From assembly GCA_035235625.1 (NCBI GenBank), contig CP141146.1:18904501-18968500 (forward strand): 64,000 nucleotides of DNA. The letters run 5' to 3'. Positions 35,941 through 48,100 of the stretch are shown one piece after another. The DNA comes from Saururus chinensis (lineage: Eukaryota; Streptophyta; Magnoliopsida; Piperales; Saururaceae). The notes under the pieces were generated by a model, which was given only the letters and a program-made list of their open reading frames with translations, was not told the DNA's origin and made no database searches. The number at the start of each line of letters is the position of its first letter. The stretch's first letter is position 1. A program made the translations under genes and the position numbers.

Positions 35941-37103
35941 CAAACTGAGAAAAATAAAGTGCCTCTAACTTGTAATTAAATTACAAGATTTATCTTCCCT
36001 TTTTTAAATAAAATAAACACATATTTTGTTCAAATTAACATGTCTAATTCCAATGTGGATTAACGAAAATTTTTCTACCAAATTAGCAAATAAACGCATA
36101 AGAATTTTTTACATGAAAACCCAATAGGGAAAAACCATGGGACATTTTATCCAAATCAACTATACACTATATAAACCTAAGATTAAAAAATTACCGATTA
36201 GAAAGACAAAAATTCTCCTTCTTTTTCTTCAAATAGCTGGTTCTCCACACCATTCTTGAATTCTGAATCAACCACTCATTGGTTGTTTATAGGTATCGCT
36301 TAATCTTCTCATCCTTTTGCTCTTTGCTCAAAGTAGATATTTCATCTCCTCCTTTGGAATGAATCTTCTATTCTCTTGATCTTCTTAGCAACAACATTCA
36401 GCAAACACAATGTCTTACACGTATTTTTGTGCTCTCATCTTACCTCTAATCACTCTTTTTTATTTATGCTAGAAATTTTCTCATTCTAGAAGACAACTCT
36501 CTCAAAACTCCACACAAGCTCTCTAAGTTTCTCGGTCTTCTCCTCTCTCTCCATCATGTTCTAATTCCTTTATATAGACTCCCAAGTGCCAAAAAAAATA
36601 CGACTCCATCTAGGAATCCAAATCAAATTGAAAAAGTTAAATTTAGGCAACCTATCTCTCAATCAATCATTTCAAGAATGATCGATCAATCCCTGTTCCT
36701 TTCCCTTACAACTCTTCAATCGATCAATCATTCAACCCCTAAATCGATTGCTAAACTCTTGGCTTCATTTAAAAAAGAGTGTTTTTGGGTGTTGACCAAG
36801 CATTCACAAAAGCAATTGATTGCTATTACAATTTTTGTTGATTCTTCTACAGTTCATTAGTAATCGATTGTTACACTCTGGCGATCGATCATTCTGATCA
36901 ATTTTTTATTTATCAATATAAAAAATTCCAATCTTTGCCATTCTTTCACCTAAGGTCTCTTTTACCTAAAGTGTTTAATTGTAATGTGTGTGTACATGTG
37001 TTTACATGTTGAAAACATGGATTTGAGTCTTCCTTTTGCTCCATCTTTAGAAATCAATCTTTTGACTTAAACTAGCGCAAAATACACATTAATGATATTG
37101 TTT
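35941..37103 (-). mobile_element. Copia LTR, minus orientation, interrupted by a solo LTR
   Basis: Carries ATGATCGATCAAT, CGATCGATCATT and TTTATATAGACTCCC (minus-strand TATA near 36.58 kb), and the minus-strand signature GGTTTTTCCCTATTGGGTTTTCATGTAAAAAA near 36.11-36.14 kb. It resumes after the nested solo LTR at 38872 and ends at about 38.925 kb before a minus-strand polypurine tract (CAAAGGGGGAGATTAT). Confidence 0.55.
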
Positions 37104-38871
37104 TGTAACATGCCAACTCAGAAAACCAACCCAGACCGGGGGTTGTTCGGAAAACAAAATCGGAGTTCATAAAATAAATACAAAAACTAAAATGAGACCA
37201 ACCAGGAGCGGCAGACTCTGTGTACGAGAGCCATAATGTTTCTCTATGCACTATGGAGCCTTAGTACTTCATTGTGTGTAGGCCAGAACAAACCTAATTT
37301 TATAATTAATTTCGATCGGGCTAATGTTGTTATACCGTTGGTTGCCTACGTACATATTTAATAACATCTACGACATTACTCCAATACAATCGGATTTGAA
37401 TGTAGTTTTGCCTAACAGCTAATACATGCATCAGACATCATAAAATTATATACGTTAAAATACGTATATCCTTATATCCGAATAATTCATTCGGAGTCAA
37501 ATGGAAATCTCATAAATCATCGGAGTCGAACAGAAGCCAATAAATTAGCAAAATCACACATCTCACAGAGGTGACTAGAATACTAGCAGAACCACACATC
37601 CCACTCTATCACAGAGTAGAGCAGAACACACAACAGAGTAAATTGGATCATATTAGATCTCATCAGATCATATCAGATTTCATCCGACCATAACTAATCA
37701 TATCAAATCGGATCGGAGAATATCATATCACAACATAGCAGATCGGATCACAACAGAGTATATCAAAGTAGATCGAATCAGAACATATTATCATATATCA
37801 GATCATAACAAATCATATATTTTAATTAGTATATTAATAGCACTAAGTAAGATGAGCATGCAAATAAATTATATTAAATTAAAAGGTAAAAAATGCTTAC
37901 TCCCCTACAATTAAGGAAGTGGCAACATTCGGAATTGCTTGTTTCCTCAGAGCATCGTCCCTTTCAATTCCGAAGATGGTGGGTAAAATCTCCTCTAGCT
38001 CCAGAACAATCTTTCTTATTAAGTTTGAAGGTGAGGGGCAAAGTCTCCTCTTGCCCCAGGGCGTTCCCCCTTTATAGAGTCCCTAAATCGATGAATGGAC
38101 TCTTCCATTACGTAGTAACACACTTGAATTAGCTAAGAATGTATTTTAACAGAAGAAAACGGACTTAGAACGAATCCGGAAACTCCTCCCGAAGTTTGAA
38201 TGGAAATTGGAATTTATAAAGGAAGGCATGCAAGCGTACCACATAAAAGGGATACGAGAACACATATGCACACCATGTGTCACAGACAGAAAAGACCATG
38301 TAAATGGTCGGCGCATGCTGATGCATGCGTTAGCATCGTACGCAGCGACGCCGCAAGTCTACGGAGCGACGTGCATGTATGACGTTCGTCACGTGTTGAG
38401 CTACACAATCATGCAGCCCCTATTATGCAGACAGCAATGATTGCATGGCGCATCAACGGGTCTGGCTCGACTTACTGACATCAGCTATTCTTTCTTTTAC
38501 TCAATATTTTATTATTATTTTATTCAAATATAATTACAACTTCAAAATGTGATAACTTCTTATCTTGAAGTCAGAATCCAGCGTTTTTGGTACCAATAGA
38601 CTCGTGTTGATGAACCCTTTAAATCTAGACCCATATGGGTAGGTTATTTTGCACTTTATATGTATGTCCTGCCCATGTGGCTCATTTCTCGATGTCGTAA
38701 CTTTCACTCTCGACCTCTGTTTTGCGTGTTCATCAAATTGTTATGCTCATTATTTCAAGCTCTACTCATATAATAGGATTTCAATCCTTGAAACCCCTTC
38801 AAATTTAATTAAAGTTACATAATTACCCCTCACCCTCTAGGTTAAGTATAATCAAAACACGGGGTGTCACA
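37104..38871 (+). mobile_element. Solo LTR (1.77 kb), family B, with perfect target duplication
   Basis: Starts TGTAACATGCC and ends GGGGTGTCACA. Flanked by TGTTT at 37099-37103 and TGTTT at 38872-38876. The terminal phrases match, in reverse, the LTR at 39134-40250. A run of ATCGGATC- and CATATCAGAT-like phrases fills 37.6-37.8 kb. Small ORFs inside are not credible genes. Confidence 0.8.
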
Positions 38872-39133
38872 TGTTTTGATCACAAAAATAAGGCAATACA
38901 TGACATAAGGATTCTTATGTTTTTATAATCTCCCCCTTTGCCAATTTTGTGACAAAACACTACAATATGTCATTAAAAAAAATGTTACAACTCTATAGTT
39001 CATAATCATATTTAGACAGATTATCCAACAATGAATCTTCCCCTTAAACTATAACTCTTTAATCCCATTGTGGTATGGTCTTCAACTTGTAATCAACCTG
39101 CACATCACAAACTAGAGTATACCCGCATAATAC
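38872..39133 (-). mobile_element. Copia LTR start and polypurine tract between two solo LTRs
   Basis: On the minus strand, GTTTTGTCACAAAATTGGC runs into AAAGGGGGAGATTATAAA (about 38.92-38.96 kb), the typical 3' end of a Copia interior followed by its LTR. Confidence 0.5.
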
Positions 39134-39476
39134 TGTGACACCCCATGTTCCGATTACGCCTAAATAAATGGGTTTGGGGTAATTATGTAATTTTTAATTA
39201 AGTTTTAAGGGATATAATCCTCGTATATGAATAGAGCTCAAAGTAACGAGTGCAACTAATCGAGGAACACACAAAACAGAGGTCATGAACGAAAGTTATG
39301 ACCTCAGGAAGCATGCCACATGGGTAGGACCTACTTTAAAAGTGAAAGATAACCTACCCATGTGTGGTCTAGTTTTGAAGGGCTCATCGATATGAGTTCA
39401 TCGGTACCAAAAACGCACAATTTCGATTTTAGGATAGGAAGATATCGTATTTTAAAGTTTTATAAATAAAATAATA

Positions 39477-39508
<32 letters not shown>

Positions 39509-40250
39509 AATGAAATGCCACATGGCAGTGCATAGTAAAGCATCAAAACTTACATGTGTCAGACGCGCGTAATTAATATTTATATATTGATTAAGATATA
39601 GGATTTGCTATGATACATGATTTGCTATGATCTGGTATATGCCAATATCTTTTAATTTGATCTACTTTGATATAACCTGTTTTGATCTTATGTGCTCTGA
39701 AATATTATGTGGTAATCGGATATGATCCGATTTGTTCTGTTGTATATTCTGTTCCGCTCGAAAATAGAGTGGCATGGGTGATTATGCTAAGGTTTTGATT
39801 CTGCTGATTTACTAGCTTTTGTTCAACTCCGATGATTTATAAGATTTTTGTTTGGTTCTAAATGATTTTTTCGGATATAAGGATACACGTATTTTATCGT
39901 ATATAATTTTGTGATGTCTAATGCATGTATTAAATGATAGGTAGAACTACATTCAGACCCGATCGTATTGGAATAACGTCAAAGATAGTATCCAATACAT
40001 ATGTAGGCAACCAACGATACAATAACTTTGGCCTAATCCAAATTAATTATAAAATTAGGTTTATTCTTATCTACGCACAAGGTAACACTATAGCTCCACA
40101 ATGCGTAGAAAAATGTTATCTCTCGCACTCAAAGTCCGCCGCTCCTGGTTGGTCTGATTTTAATTTTTTAGCTAAATTTATATTCACTCCAATTTTATTT
40201 TCCGAACTAACCCCTGGTCCGGGTTGGGTTTTTCGGGTCATGGTATTACA
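39134..40250 (-). mobile_element. Solo LTR (1.12 kb), family B, opposite orientation, with perfect target duplication
   Basis: Starts TGTGACACCCC and ends GGTATTACA. Flanked by AATAC at 39129-39133 and AATAC at 40251-40255. It is the reverse orientation of the LTR at 37104. It is shorter, so one of the two has a large internal length change. A (TA)n run lies at 39483-39508. Confidence 0.8.
39483..39508. repeat. (TA)n microsatellite
   Basis: A TA run inside the solo LTR. Confidence 0.9.
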
Positions 40251-41725
40251 AATACTGTTTTAGGAAACAATTAAATATATAATTTAAACATTCAAGTAAG
40301 TAAAAAAGTGATTAAGTCATAACCATATCAAAGATTTTCTCTTTGTATCAATTAAGATTTGATCTTCTTTTTTCAAGCTCTCTATTAGCTTTCTATCCTC
40401 AAGATTTAAGGTCTTCTCTAACTTAGATTTTTCTCCCTTTTTGTCACAAATAGACAAAAGGAAATGGAGGAAAAGAAAAATTTTAAGATAAACTTATAAA
40501 CTAATTTGAAACCACATCTAGAATCAAATTTTTGGAGAATAAAAAAAACTTTAATGAAAACAAAGTGTGTTGTTGACCATATAATAGAATATATTATTTA
40601 AGTTTCATAATAACACACCATGTATATCCCACATTAATATAACATAATCTCATTAGTCATTCGACCAAAAAATCAAAGTTTCAAGTTCCAAGGCTCATAA
40701 TAAGAGAAGATGCAAAAGTGTTTTAGTTGAAGTTAAAGACTATATCATAATCGTTTAAAACAATCATCAAGTTATCAATAGATAATATAGTCAGAAACTA
40801 TTTTCCTCTTCCACTAATTTGGTAAATGAGTCCCATCAAGAAACTTTGCTCATGCTTGTATTTCATTTGATTATTAATTTATATTAAATAAGTAAGAGAT
40901 ACAAGCAATAATACATAACACTATTTTTGTTGTTGTCATTTTCTATGCCCTTTTCTTTTTTAAAATTTTTATTTTTTCATACATGTCATAATTGAGCCTT
41001 CAATAACTTTATCTTAGTTCTTATGACTTTGCACTATTTATTTTTTATTCTAAGCCTTTTCTAATGTCAAGGGGATAGTAGCTTTCATACTAATATAAGA
41101 TATCTCATGTGCGCAGTCATCTCCATCATCTTTATGAGAACTATTTATGACAATATTTATATCAAGTGTTCATAGTAAAACAGAAATATAACAAATCTCA
41201 TCCATCATGCAAAGGTATTTAAACCGCTCAATGTTTATATCCAAATGCAACAGTACCTATTTACCTTAATTTGAGGAAATCATGCTTTCAAATTTGCCAA
41301 ATAAATTTACCTTAATTTAGGTGCAACTCGAAGAGCAATCTTTGTTCAAACTATTATACTCAATGTTCCATGTTTTACTTGAAGTAGAGAGCCTCTCTTA
41401 TTGCTAGTGATGCAAGTAGGAGCACGTTATAAAACCAACAGCATATAAGTATCCATGGGTCATGGATGAAAAAGTAAGTTCAGCATTTTCATGGAATAAA
41501 AGGCTGGGAAGTTGTCATTTTTTTGGTGTGTGGGGGGAAAAGAAACCTTTTGTGTGGTCAAGATTGACACTAGGGGGAACTTTGTAGGGGGAATTGGTAA
41601 TGGGAACATTAAGTTTTTAATTGTGAATAGTCACTTCATAGTCTCCACCTCCTTCGGCCACCATCGTTGCTACTATCGCCACTTCATCCTATGGTCTAAC
41701 ATCCGCCCTCGTCTTCTCGACCTTG
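40251..41725. other. Unassigned AT-rich region, probably old retroelement interior
   Basis: No recognisable coding motif on either strand. It probably includes interior of the minus-strand Copia element whose polypurine tract is at 38.93 kb. Confidence 0.35.
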
Positions 41726-41860
41726 ACACCTCTTTGCCGTGGTGGCATCCAAGAAGATCCAAATTTTTTCACACCTCTTTGCCGTGGTGGCATCCAAGAA
41801 GATCCAAATTTTTTCACACCTCTTTGCCGTGGTGGCATCCAAGAAGATCCAAATGTTTTC
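41726..41860. repeat. 45-bp tandem repeat, exactly three copies
   Basis: Copies at 41726-41770, 41771-41815 and 41816-41860 are nearly identical. The 45-bp period keeps two plus-strand frames open, giving 15-residue repeats (TPLCRGGIQEDPNFF in one, SLPWWHPRRSKFFHT in the other). No start context, homology or flanking domain supports translation. Confidence 0.9.
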
Positions 41861-44517
41861 ATGAAGCATGGTCATGACCGTAGAGAAGTAGGATGCAACC
41901 TGAGAAAAGCCAACCCTGACGGCCTACATTTAGAAGCCGGGGTGTGTATTCGCATGTTTGTGATGGAATGGTGGTTGGAAAGGCCTAAACGTTTTGCATC
42001 TAGCTACCTAGATCGGGTGGCGTTGTAGTAGCTGGGAGGAGAATGGAGGGTGGTGCTGTTTATTCCGACATGATAGTGACAAACGTAATAATAGTTAGAG
42101 AGAAGGTCGGAGAGAGCAAGAATAAAAATAAGAAGAAAAAAAAATGATGATGATGATTAGGGTTAGGAGAAGGGTAGGGGAATAAAGGAAAGTTGTATTT
42201 CTTTTTATTACAAATTATTCACAATTACATACTCTCGTAGTCTCACATTAATAACTTTATTTGATAAAAAAAAATTAATTCCGTATTAATAATTTTATTT
42301 TATTAAATTTAAATAATTAAGTATTAAAAAAATTCATAAGTTTTTTTCTTATACGTGAGTTATACTATTTAATAAAAAATATTATTTTTTAAATATAATT
42401 ATTAATATTAGATGCCCTTATAATATGTTCTGTAATTTTTATTTCTCATAAAGGGTGGTCACATCTGATATGAAAGGTAAAGGCCCACTGGCTTGGTCAA
42501 TCATTCCGACTGTTAGACCCACTGGCGTTCATGTTGGATGGCTGGTCCAAGTTGTCCTTCCATTGTCCAACAATTGTACCCGGTGAATCCTTCACGTGTT
42601 GAGGACCCGGACACTGGCTTCAAAGTGAACTTCCGTCAATCAAAGCGGCCGCTGTAGTCTTTGCTTGTTCGTTTCCAGCAGACTCTGATACTCCTTGGCA
42701 CTTGCATTTGTTCTGTTTTCAGTGGCGTGATACTGCATGTAGGGTATGGCCGTGCCGTAACTTTGGAAAGTGGGTTAACGTTCCATCCTAAGTGATAGAT
42801 AGGTATGAAACTCGGGTAAGCTATATAGGAAAAGTCGACTCAACCTGAATAAATTAACACTAAATAATTATTGGGACAAAGTTTAAGTTTCAAGTAATTT
42901 AACTTGACTCGGCCCGATTAAGGTTTTAACAAATAAATTTTTATATTTTAATAATAACTTTTAAATTTTTATGAGTAAGATATAAAATATATAAAATAAT
43001 TATTTAAAAGTTTGTACCTTTTTATAATTAAGTGTTTCAAAAATATATATATAAAAACTATTTTTTTATGAAATAGGTTGCGTGGGGTTCAGGTTTGTGA
43101 TATTCAGGTTATGCTTGGGTTATCATATTACAAGTTTGGGCTTGAAAACCACCGACCTGAACAAGTGGCATTAGTACTAATAGATTGAAGTCACTTCAAT
43201 TTTATTGAAAAAAATCAATTACATTCTTTTGGGTCACTTTTTTGTGTATATTCACATGAAAGTATATTGAGAAGGGGAAGGGTCGCCAATCCAAAATGTG
43301 GTGAATTGGATGGATCTCCTATCAAATGAGAGGTATCCAAACCTTGTAACATCTAGTGTGTATGTGGTAGGGTGCAAGAGTTGTAACTATAAAAGAGAGA
43401 TAGATAGAAGTGGATTATTTAAATATCCCAACTTGATAACAAAAAACTATTTTTTTGAAAGATAGGAAGGTTATTTTGCGCTTCTCATGTGCCTAATTTT
43501 TTTTAAAATTCATTAGAGACGTTTTATTTTCCTCTTTTGATAATTTTTTTTACTTTTCCCATATTTGCCTCTCTATTTCTACTTCTTTCTCCTCTTCTCT
43601 ACTTTTTTGTAAACTAAAACTACCCCATCCAACCTTGGTCTTCCTTCTTCCTAAGTTTTTTAATTCATTAACATTTTATACCATTTCTATAATTTACCAT
43701 CAGCCCATGATCTTTCGGTGTAGAAAATCAATTTTCTAATGAAACTTCATCATGTTATAGATCTCTAAAATACATATCTAAGGGACAAAATTTTGTATAA
43801 CTCAACGTTGACAAATTAGAGTTGTATGGCTCAAGATATATATTGTAAATCAAAGTTCTCACTTGTGGTTTTGTAATGCAATAACCATCTATAAAATTTG
43901 TATTTGATTCACAAATTTTTTATATGTTGTAGAACGTGGACAATGAAACATGTAGAAGGACACATCAATCCCATTTTTGTAGTTAAACTTATCATCATGA
44001 GAAGTCAACAATATTATCATTGATGAATATCAAACAATAAATTGCAAAATCTCAACACTCATGACTTTATGATGATATAATTTCTTCTAGGACTTGGGCT
44101 TGATTACGAAATTTTAATGTTTTGAAGATCTTCAATCCACTAAAGAACATAGAAATTGGACTATTGTAGCTCAAGTTATGACCATGATAAGTTATAACTA
44201 ACATATACGAACAATAAATTTTGTATTGTAAACAACAAAATGTGAACAAATAACTCAAACTACAAAAGGTGAAGTACTTACTACATGGAATTCAATGAAC
44301 GTATGATTAGCATACTATAATGAATTCAAATATCTAATTAGGTAACTATGCCAAATATAGTGAAATTTGTGAATTGTACCAAAATCGATAAACGTATAAG
44401 TGAACTACGCCAAATTGGTGAACTAATCAACAAATTGTGCCTATTTTCTTAATGTTTGCTGAATGTGCCAAATTTGGTAAACTAATTTGGTGACCTTGAT
44501 GGAAAATATTAGTCATA
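41861..44517. other. Unassigned intergenic sequence
   Basis: A less AT-rich patch at 42.46-42.78 kb could be old unique DNA. The rest is AT-rich. No gene or element ends were identified. Confidence 0.35.
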
Positions 44518-45430
44518 CACTACAAGAAAAAGGACTATTAGTGACGCATAAAAAACGTTACTAAATGTGTCGATAAAAGTCCAGTCGCTAATGCTACTTA
44601 GCAACGCTTATGAAAAAGCATCACTAATAGTTACCAATTATCGACGCTTATCTTTGTGTCGCTAATATTAATTTTTTATGACACTTTATAAAGCATCACA
44701 AATAGCAAATTATTAGCGATGCTTATTGACATACATCACTAATAATTAATTATTAGCGATATTTTATAAATTGTCGCTAATATTAAAAAATTTTGAAAAA
44801 AATTAAAAACATTATAAGTGATGCTTATTTTCCCATCGCTAAAATGAAAAAATAAAAAAACTTATTAGTGACATTTTAATAAAAGAATAAATATAAAAAA
44901 TTTATTATATATAAAAGAATAAATATATAAAATTTATTATATATAAAAGAATAAATATATAAAATTTATTAGTTGGCGGAGCCGGTAGCTTGCGGATTCG
45001 GGGACAGCACACAGGGGAGAGGGTGGGGGGAGGTCGAGGGGTATATATACCGTGCAAGCAAAAATAATATTAGCAACGCTGATGAAAGTGTCGCTAATAA
45101 AATAAAATTAAAAAAAATATCTAAACGGTTATTATCTATCGAAGCCCCTAAGGGGGAGAGAAGAAGGGGAAGGAGCACCGGTCAGGGAAGAAGGCGGGGG
45201 TGGAGGGGCTCCTGCAAGAGGAGCCAGAGATTCTCCTCCAGCTAGATCCTTTGGCCGGTGGGTAGCAGTGGGGAGAAGAAGAGGGAGGAGGGGATCTAGC
45301 CGAAAGGATCCAATGCCCCTCCTCCAGCCAACTCATCTGGTCAGTGGGTCGAAGGCAGGGGAAGAAGAAGGGGGCAGGCGGGGGCAGGGACAGCAGTTGG
45401 CAGAGCCTGCAGCTTGCTGATCCAGGGACG
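44518..45430 (+). mobile_element. CACTA-type transposon 5' end (other end not found)
   Basis: Starts CACTACAAGAAAAAGG, a classic CACTA/En-Spm terminus. It is followed by about 350 bp of subterminal repeats built on short GTCGCTAAT, TAGCGATG and AGTGACG units in both orientations. It then runs into a purine-rich, GC-rich block (44.97-45.43 kb) bounded by an imperfect 34-bp direct repeat (44971-45004 and 45395-45428). No transposase was seen and no matching 3' end was found, so it is truncated or internally rearranged. Confidence 0.7.
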
Positions 45431-45842
45431 TTAGCCGCCACTAAGAACGCGCAAATTAGAGTTCGGATAATGAAGATACGATCGTTCGAAGTTGAATACA
45501 TCGCACATGGCCTGTTTACCTGAATTAGACGTGTAAATTGGTCATTTAAGTCACTTTACGGGCCTGATTATTTATGGTGACATAAATGAATAAAAAATAG
45601 ACTTAAGTAGCCTATTTAGCTCAACTCTTAAGGGGATTAGGAACCGTAATCCCCGTGCTCATAAAAAGGCTAATTAAGGCTAATGGAAAGGGGGGACTGT
45701 TAAGGGAAGGAGGAGCCGCCGATGGAATTTTCCGGCGAGGCTTCGACGGCGGTCGATCAACATCAATTCGGCTATTGAGGTAGGATTTCGAGTCATGATT
45801 AGTGGAAATTTTATTAAATAAATTAGAATATAGATTGTAATC
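45431..45842. other. Unassigned sequence between the CACTA end and a MITE
   Basis: Contains a short GC-rich tract near 45.71-45.77 kb. No gene recognised. Confidence 0.35.
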
Positions 45843-46498
45843 ATGGAAGGCAGTATCGATACGGATGACAGTATCGATGATCAGGGATACAAGTACGTGA
45901 CGATAATACGCTTTGTACGCACCGAAACGGGCATAAACTCTTTTATAAATATAAAAAAATAGTATAACTAATAATATATCATTTTAATACTTATTTTAGA
46001 ACATAATAAGACCATAGAATACCATATCAACCGATACGGGTACTTTAAAATTAGTTCATTTGGAACCATACACTATTATGCTCTCCGTCCCATACAAATT
46101 ATTGCTCCTTTTTTCCCCTATTAAGTGTTCTAAAATTAGTTTATTTTAAAAACAAATAATATGCTTAATATGAGTCACAATTATATGTTTAAATAAATAC
46201 ATATTTGTAGAGAACTATATGTAAAAAAATAATTATGTAAATTGCATGGACCTACTTGTATTCATCTCATATAACTTTAAAAATATTATTTTTAATATAA
46301 TAAAAATATAAACTTTTAAAGAAGTTGGGTTTGAATTGCGTTTTTGTTTTTTAGAAAAAAAATTTTAAATTTTTTTTTAATATTGTATCGATACATATCA
46401 GCCGTATCGATACGGTATGGCCAAAACGTATTGTAGATACATGTGGGGGGTGTATCGCCCCCTATACTGTATTGGTGTCGGCCGATACAGCCTTCCAT
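45843..46498. mobile_element. Non-autonomous Mutator-type element (656 bp) with 10-bp target duplication
   Basis: Begins ATGGAAGGCAGTATCG and ends CGATACAGCCTTCCAT, so the termini are inverted with few mismatches. GATTGTAATC flanks it on both sides (45833-45842 and 46499-46508). A 9-10 bp duplication and this structure fit Mutator-like MITEs. GTATCGATACGG-type motifs recur inside near both ends. No coding capacity. Confidence 0.8.
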
Positions 46499-46569
46499 GA
46501 TTGTAATCAAAATTTATGTGAATAGTAGTTTTCTGCAATTACTGTTCATCAATATGATTTAATTTAAGC

Positions 46570-47150
46570 TTGTTGGCTGACTACCGGCCGACCACCTCAT
46601 CGTCGGACCCATCGATGGGGGGGGGGGGGGGTGGGCGAGAAGCCACACTGACCCTGGTCGTGGCTACGAATGCTTAGGCATCTGTTAAAAAAAACAATAA
46701 CAACAACATACCGACAACCGGAGGAAAGCGGTGCTATCGCTGGCTGGAGACGGGTCCGGGGTTCCTGGAATCACCGAGATAAGGAAATCCCGAGCCCGGC
46801 CCATCATTTGATGTGGCGGCCTGCCACTGTAGCACCCCAGACGCGCCGGCCGTTAAAAAAAGGGGCGCTTTGTCGCCCCGGTCAGCCACCGGGCCAGGGC
46901 GGTCAAAATTGACACGTGATGGCAATCCCATTGGCCCTGGCCACTGCTCCGCCTTGGCAACCAGGGGCGGCAGCGCCAAAGGCGGAAACGCCTCTGACCG
47001 GACATGGGGAAGACAACCCGTGTCACAAGTCGTCTGGGACGGTTTGGGTCGGGTGTCCAGAACCAATTAATTCTAGACCCAGACCGGGAATATATATATA
47101 TATAAAGAAGGGATGTGAACCGGGTCTGGTTCAGGGGGGGTATAAGTGTC
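46570..47150. other. GC-rich island of unknown nature
   Basis: About 580 bp of high-GC sequence in an AT-rich setting. It has a 15-base G run (46617-46631), a CACGTG G-box (46914-46919), ATTGG and short open frames on both strands. A (TA)n run (about 47.09-47.10 kb) closes it. No protein motif was recognised. It may be a captured promoter, a degraded first exon or part of an unrecognised element. Confidence 0.35.
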
Positions 47151-47619
47151 CAAAAAATTATAAAAAACTTTTAAAAATCCGGGTCGTGACATACCATGAA
47201 AAAATTTTATATGATTTTTGGCTCATGCACGTCAGCGTGAGCCATCAGATCATGATATGAGGATGGAAGAAAACATAAATCAATTTGCCTCCTGAGTTAT
47301 GTGTGTTGTTGGATGAAAATCATAGGGCGCACGTCATCAGGGCTCATGTAATCGTGAGTGAGCCTTGGCTCATATAAACTAGTCTCATGTATCATATATG
47401 ATACATGGTATTAGTACATATATGTAATTATATGTCGTTTTATATACTCCATCCATCCTAGATTAATAACTCAATTTGGTTTTTCAAAATGAACTAATAT
47501 AGAATGGAAGGAATATGTCATAAATATATATTTAAATTAATAATTATGTTTATATAAAATCTGCATATATATGTATTATTTATTATATATATTATTTATA
47601 TATAATTTTAAAATTATAT
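47151..47619. other. AT-rich linker sequence
   Basis: No feature recognised. Confidence 0.35.
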
Positions 47620-47822
47620 TTGAGTTCGAGCATAGTAGATTCGAGTTCGAGTTTTATTTGAGCCGAGCTGAGTCGAGCAGAAGTATGCTCAAACGCGGCT
47701 TGAGCCTATTCGAGATCGAATCGAGTTCAAGCCAAGCCTAATTCGAGTCGAACTTAGTTCGAGCAGAACTGAGCTGAGCTGAGCCTGCTCGACGAGCCAG
47801 GTCATCTTGTTAACAGCCCTAC
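47620..47822. mobile_element. hAT-like MITE end with GAGCTGAG/TCGAG repeats
   Basis: Dense GAGCT-, TTCGAG- and GAGTCGAG-type words run into CATCTTGTTAACAGCCCTA, which resembles the TAGGGCTGTTAACAAG terminus of plant hAT-type MITEs. A similar sequence in the opposite sense begins near 63.60 kb. The left end was not fixed. Confidence 0.4.
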
Positions 47823-48100
47823 GTAGAACACCCTTCAATTAGCTAAGAATACATCTTTAACAAGCGAAATGGGACGTAAAATGGGCTAGAAAACTCCCTT
47901 AGAAAATCACACGGGTTTCATATTTATAGAGGAAAAACCTATGAACAAACAGTCACACGTGACATATGTTGTATGCCCATGAGTTGGCATCGAGGAGCGC
48001 ACGTTGCTCATAGAGTGCGCCACATTGCCGTACAAACACCACACAAAGCGCTCAACCGCACAAACGACCCGCTCAATTGCACAAACGGTACACAAAAGAC
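47823..48100 (+). mobile_element. Fragment of the family B LTR
   Basis: AATTAGCTAAGAAT, the AACTCCC tract and TTTATA(A/G)AGGAA parallel 38.11-38.23 kb within the solo LTR. It interrupts a Copia gag remnant. Confidence 0.45.

Noticed and set aside
44969-45501. ORFs on both strands in the purine-rich CACTA core
   Set aside because: Low-complexity composition keeps frames open; no domain or splice structure was seen.
47151-47500. Possible tRNA or snoRNA gene near the inverted GC-rich words
   Set aside because: No cloverleaf, box A/B or C/D box arrangement could be made out.
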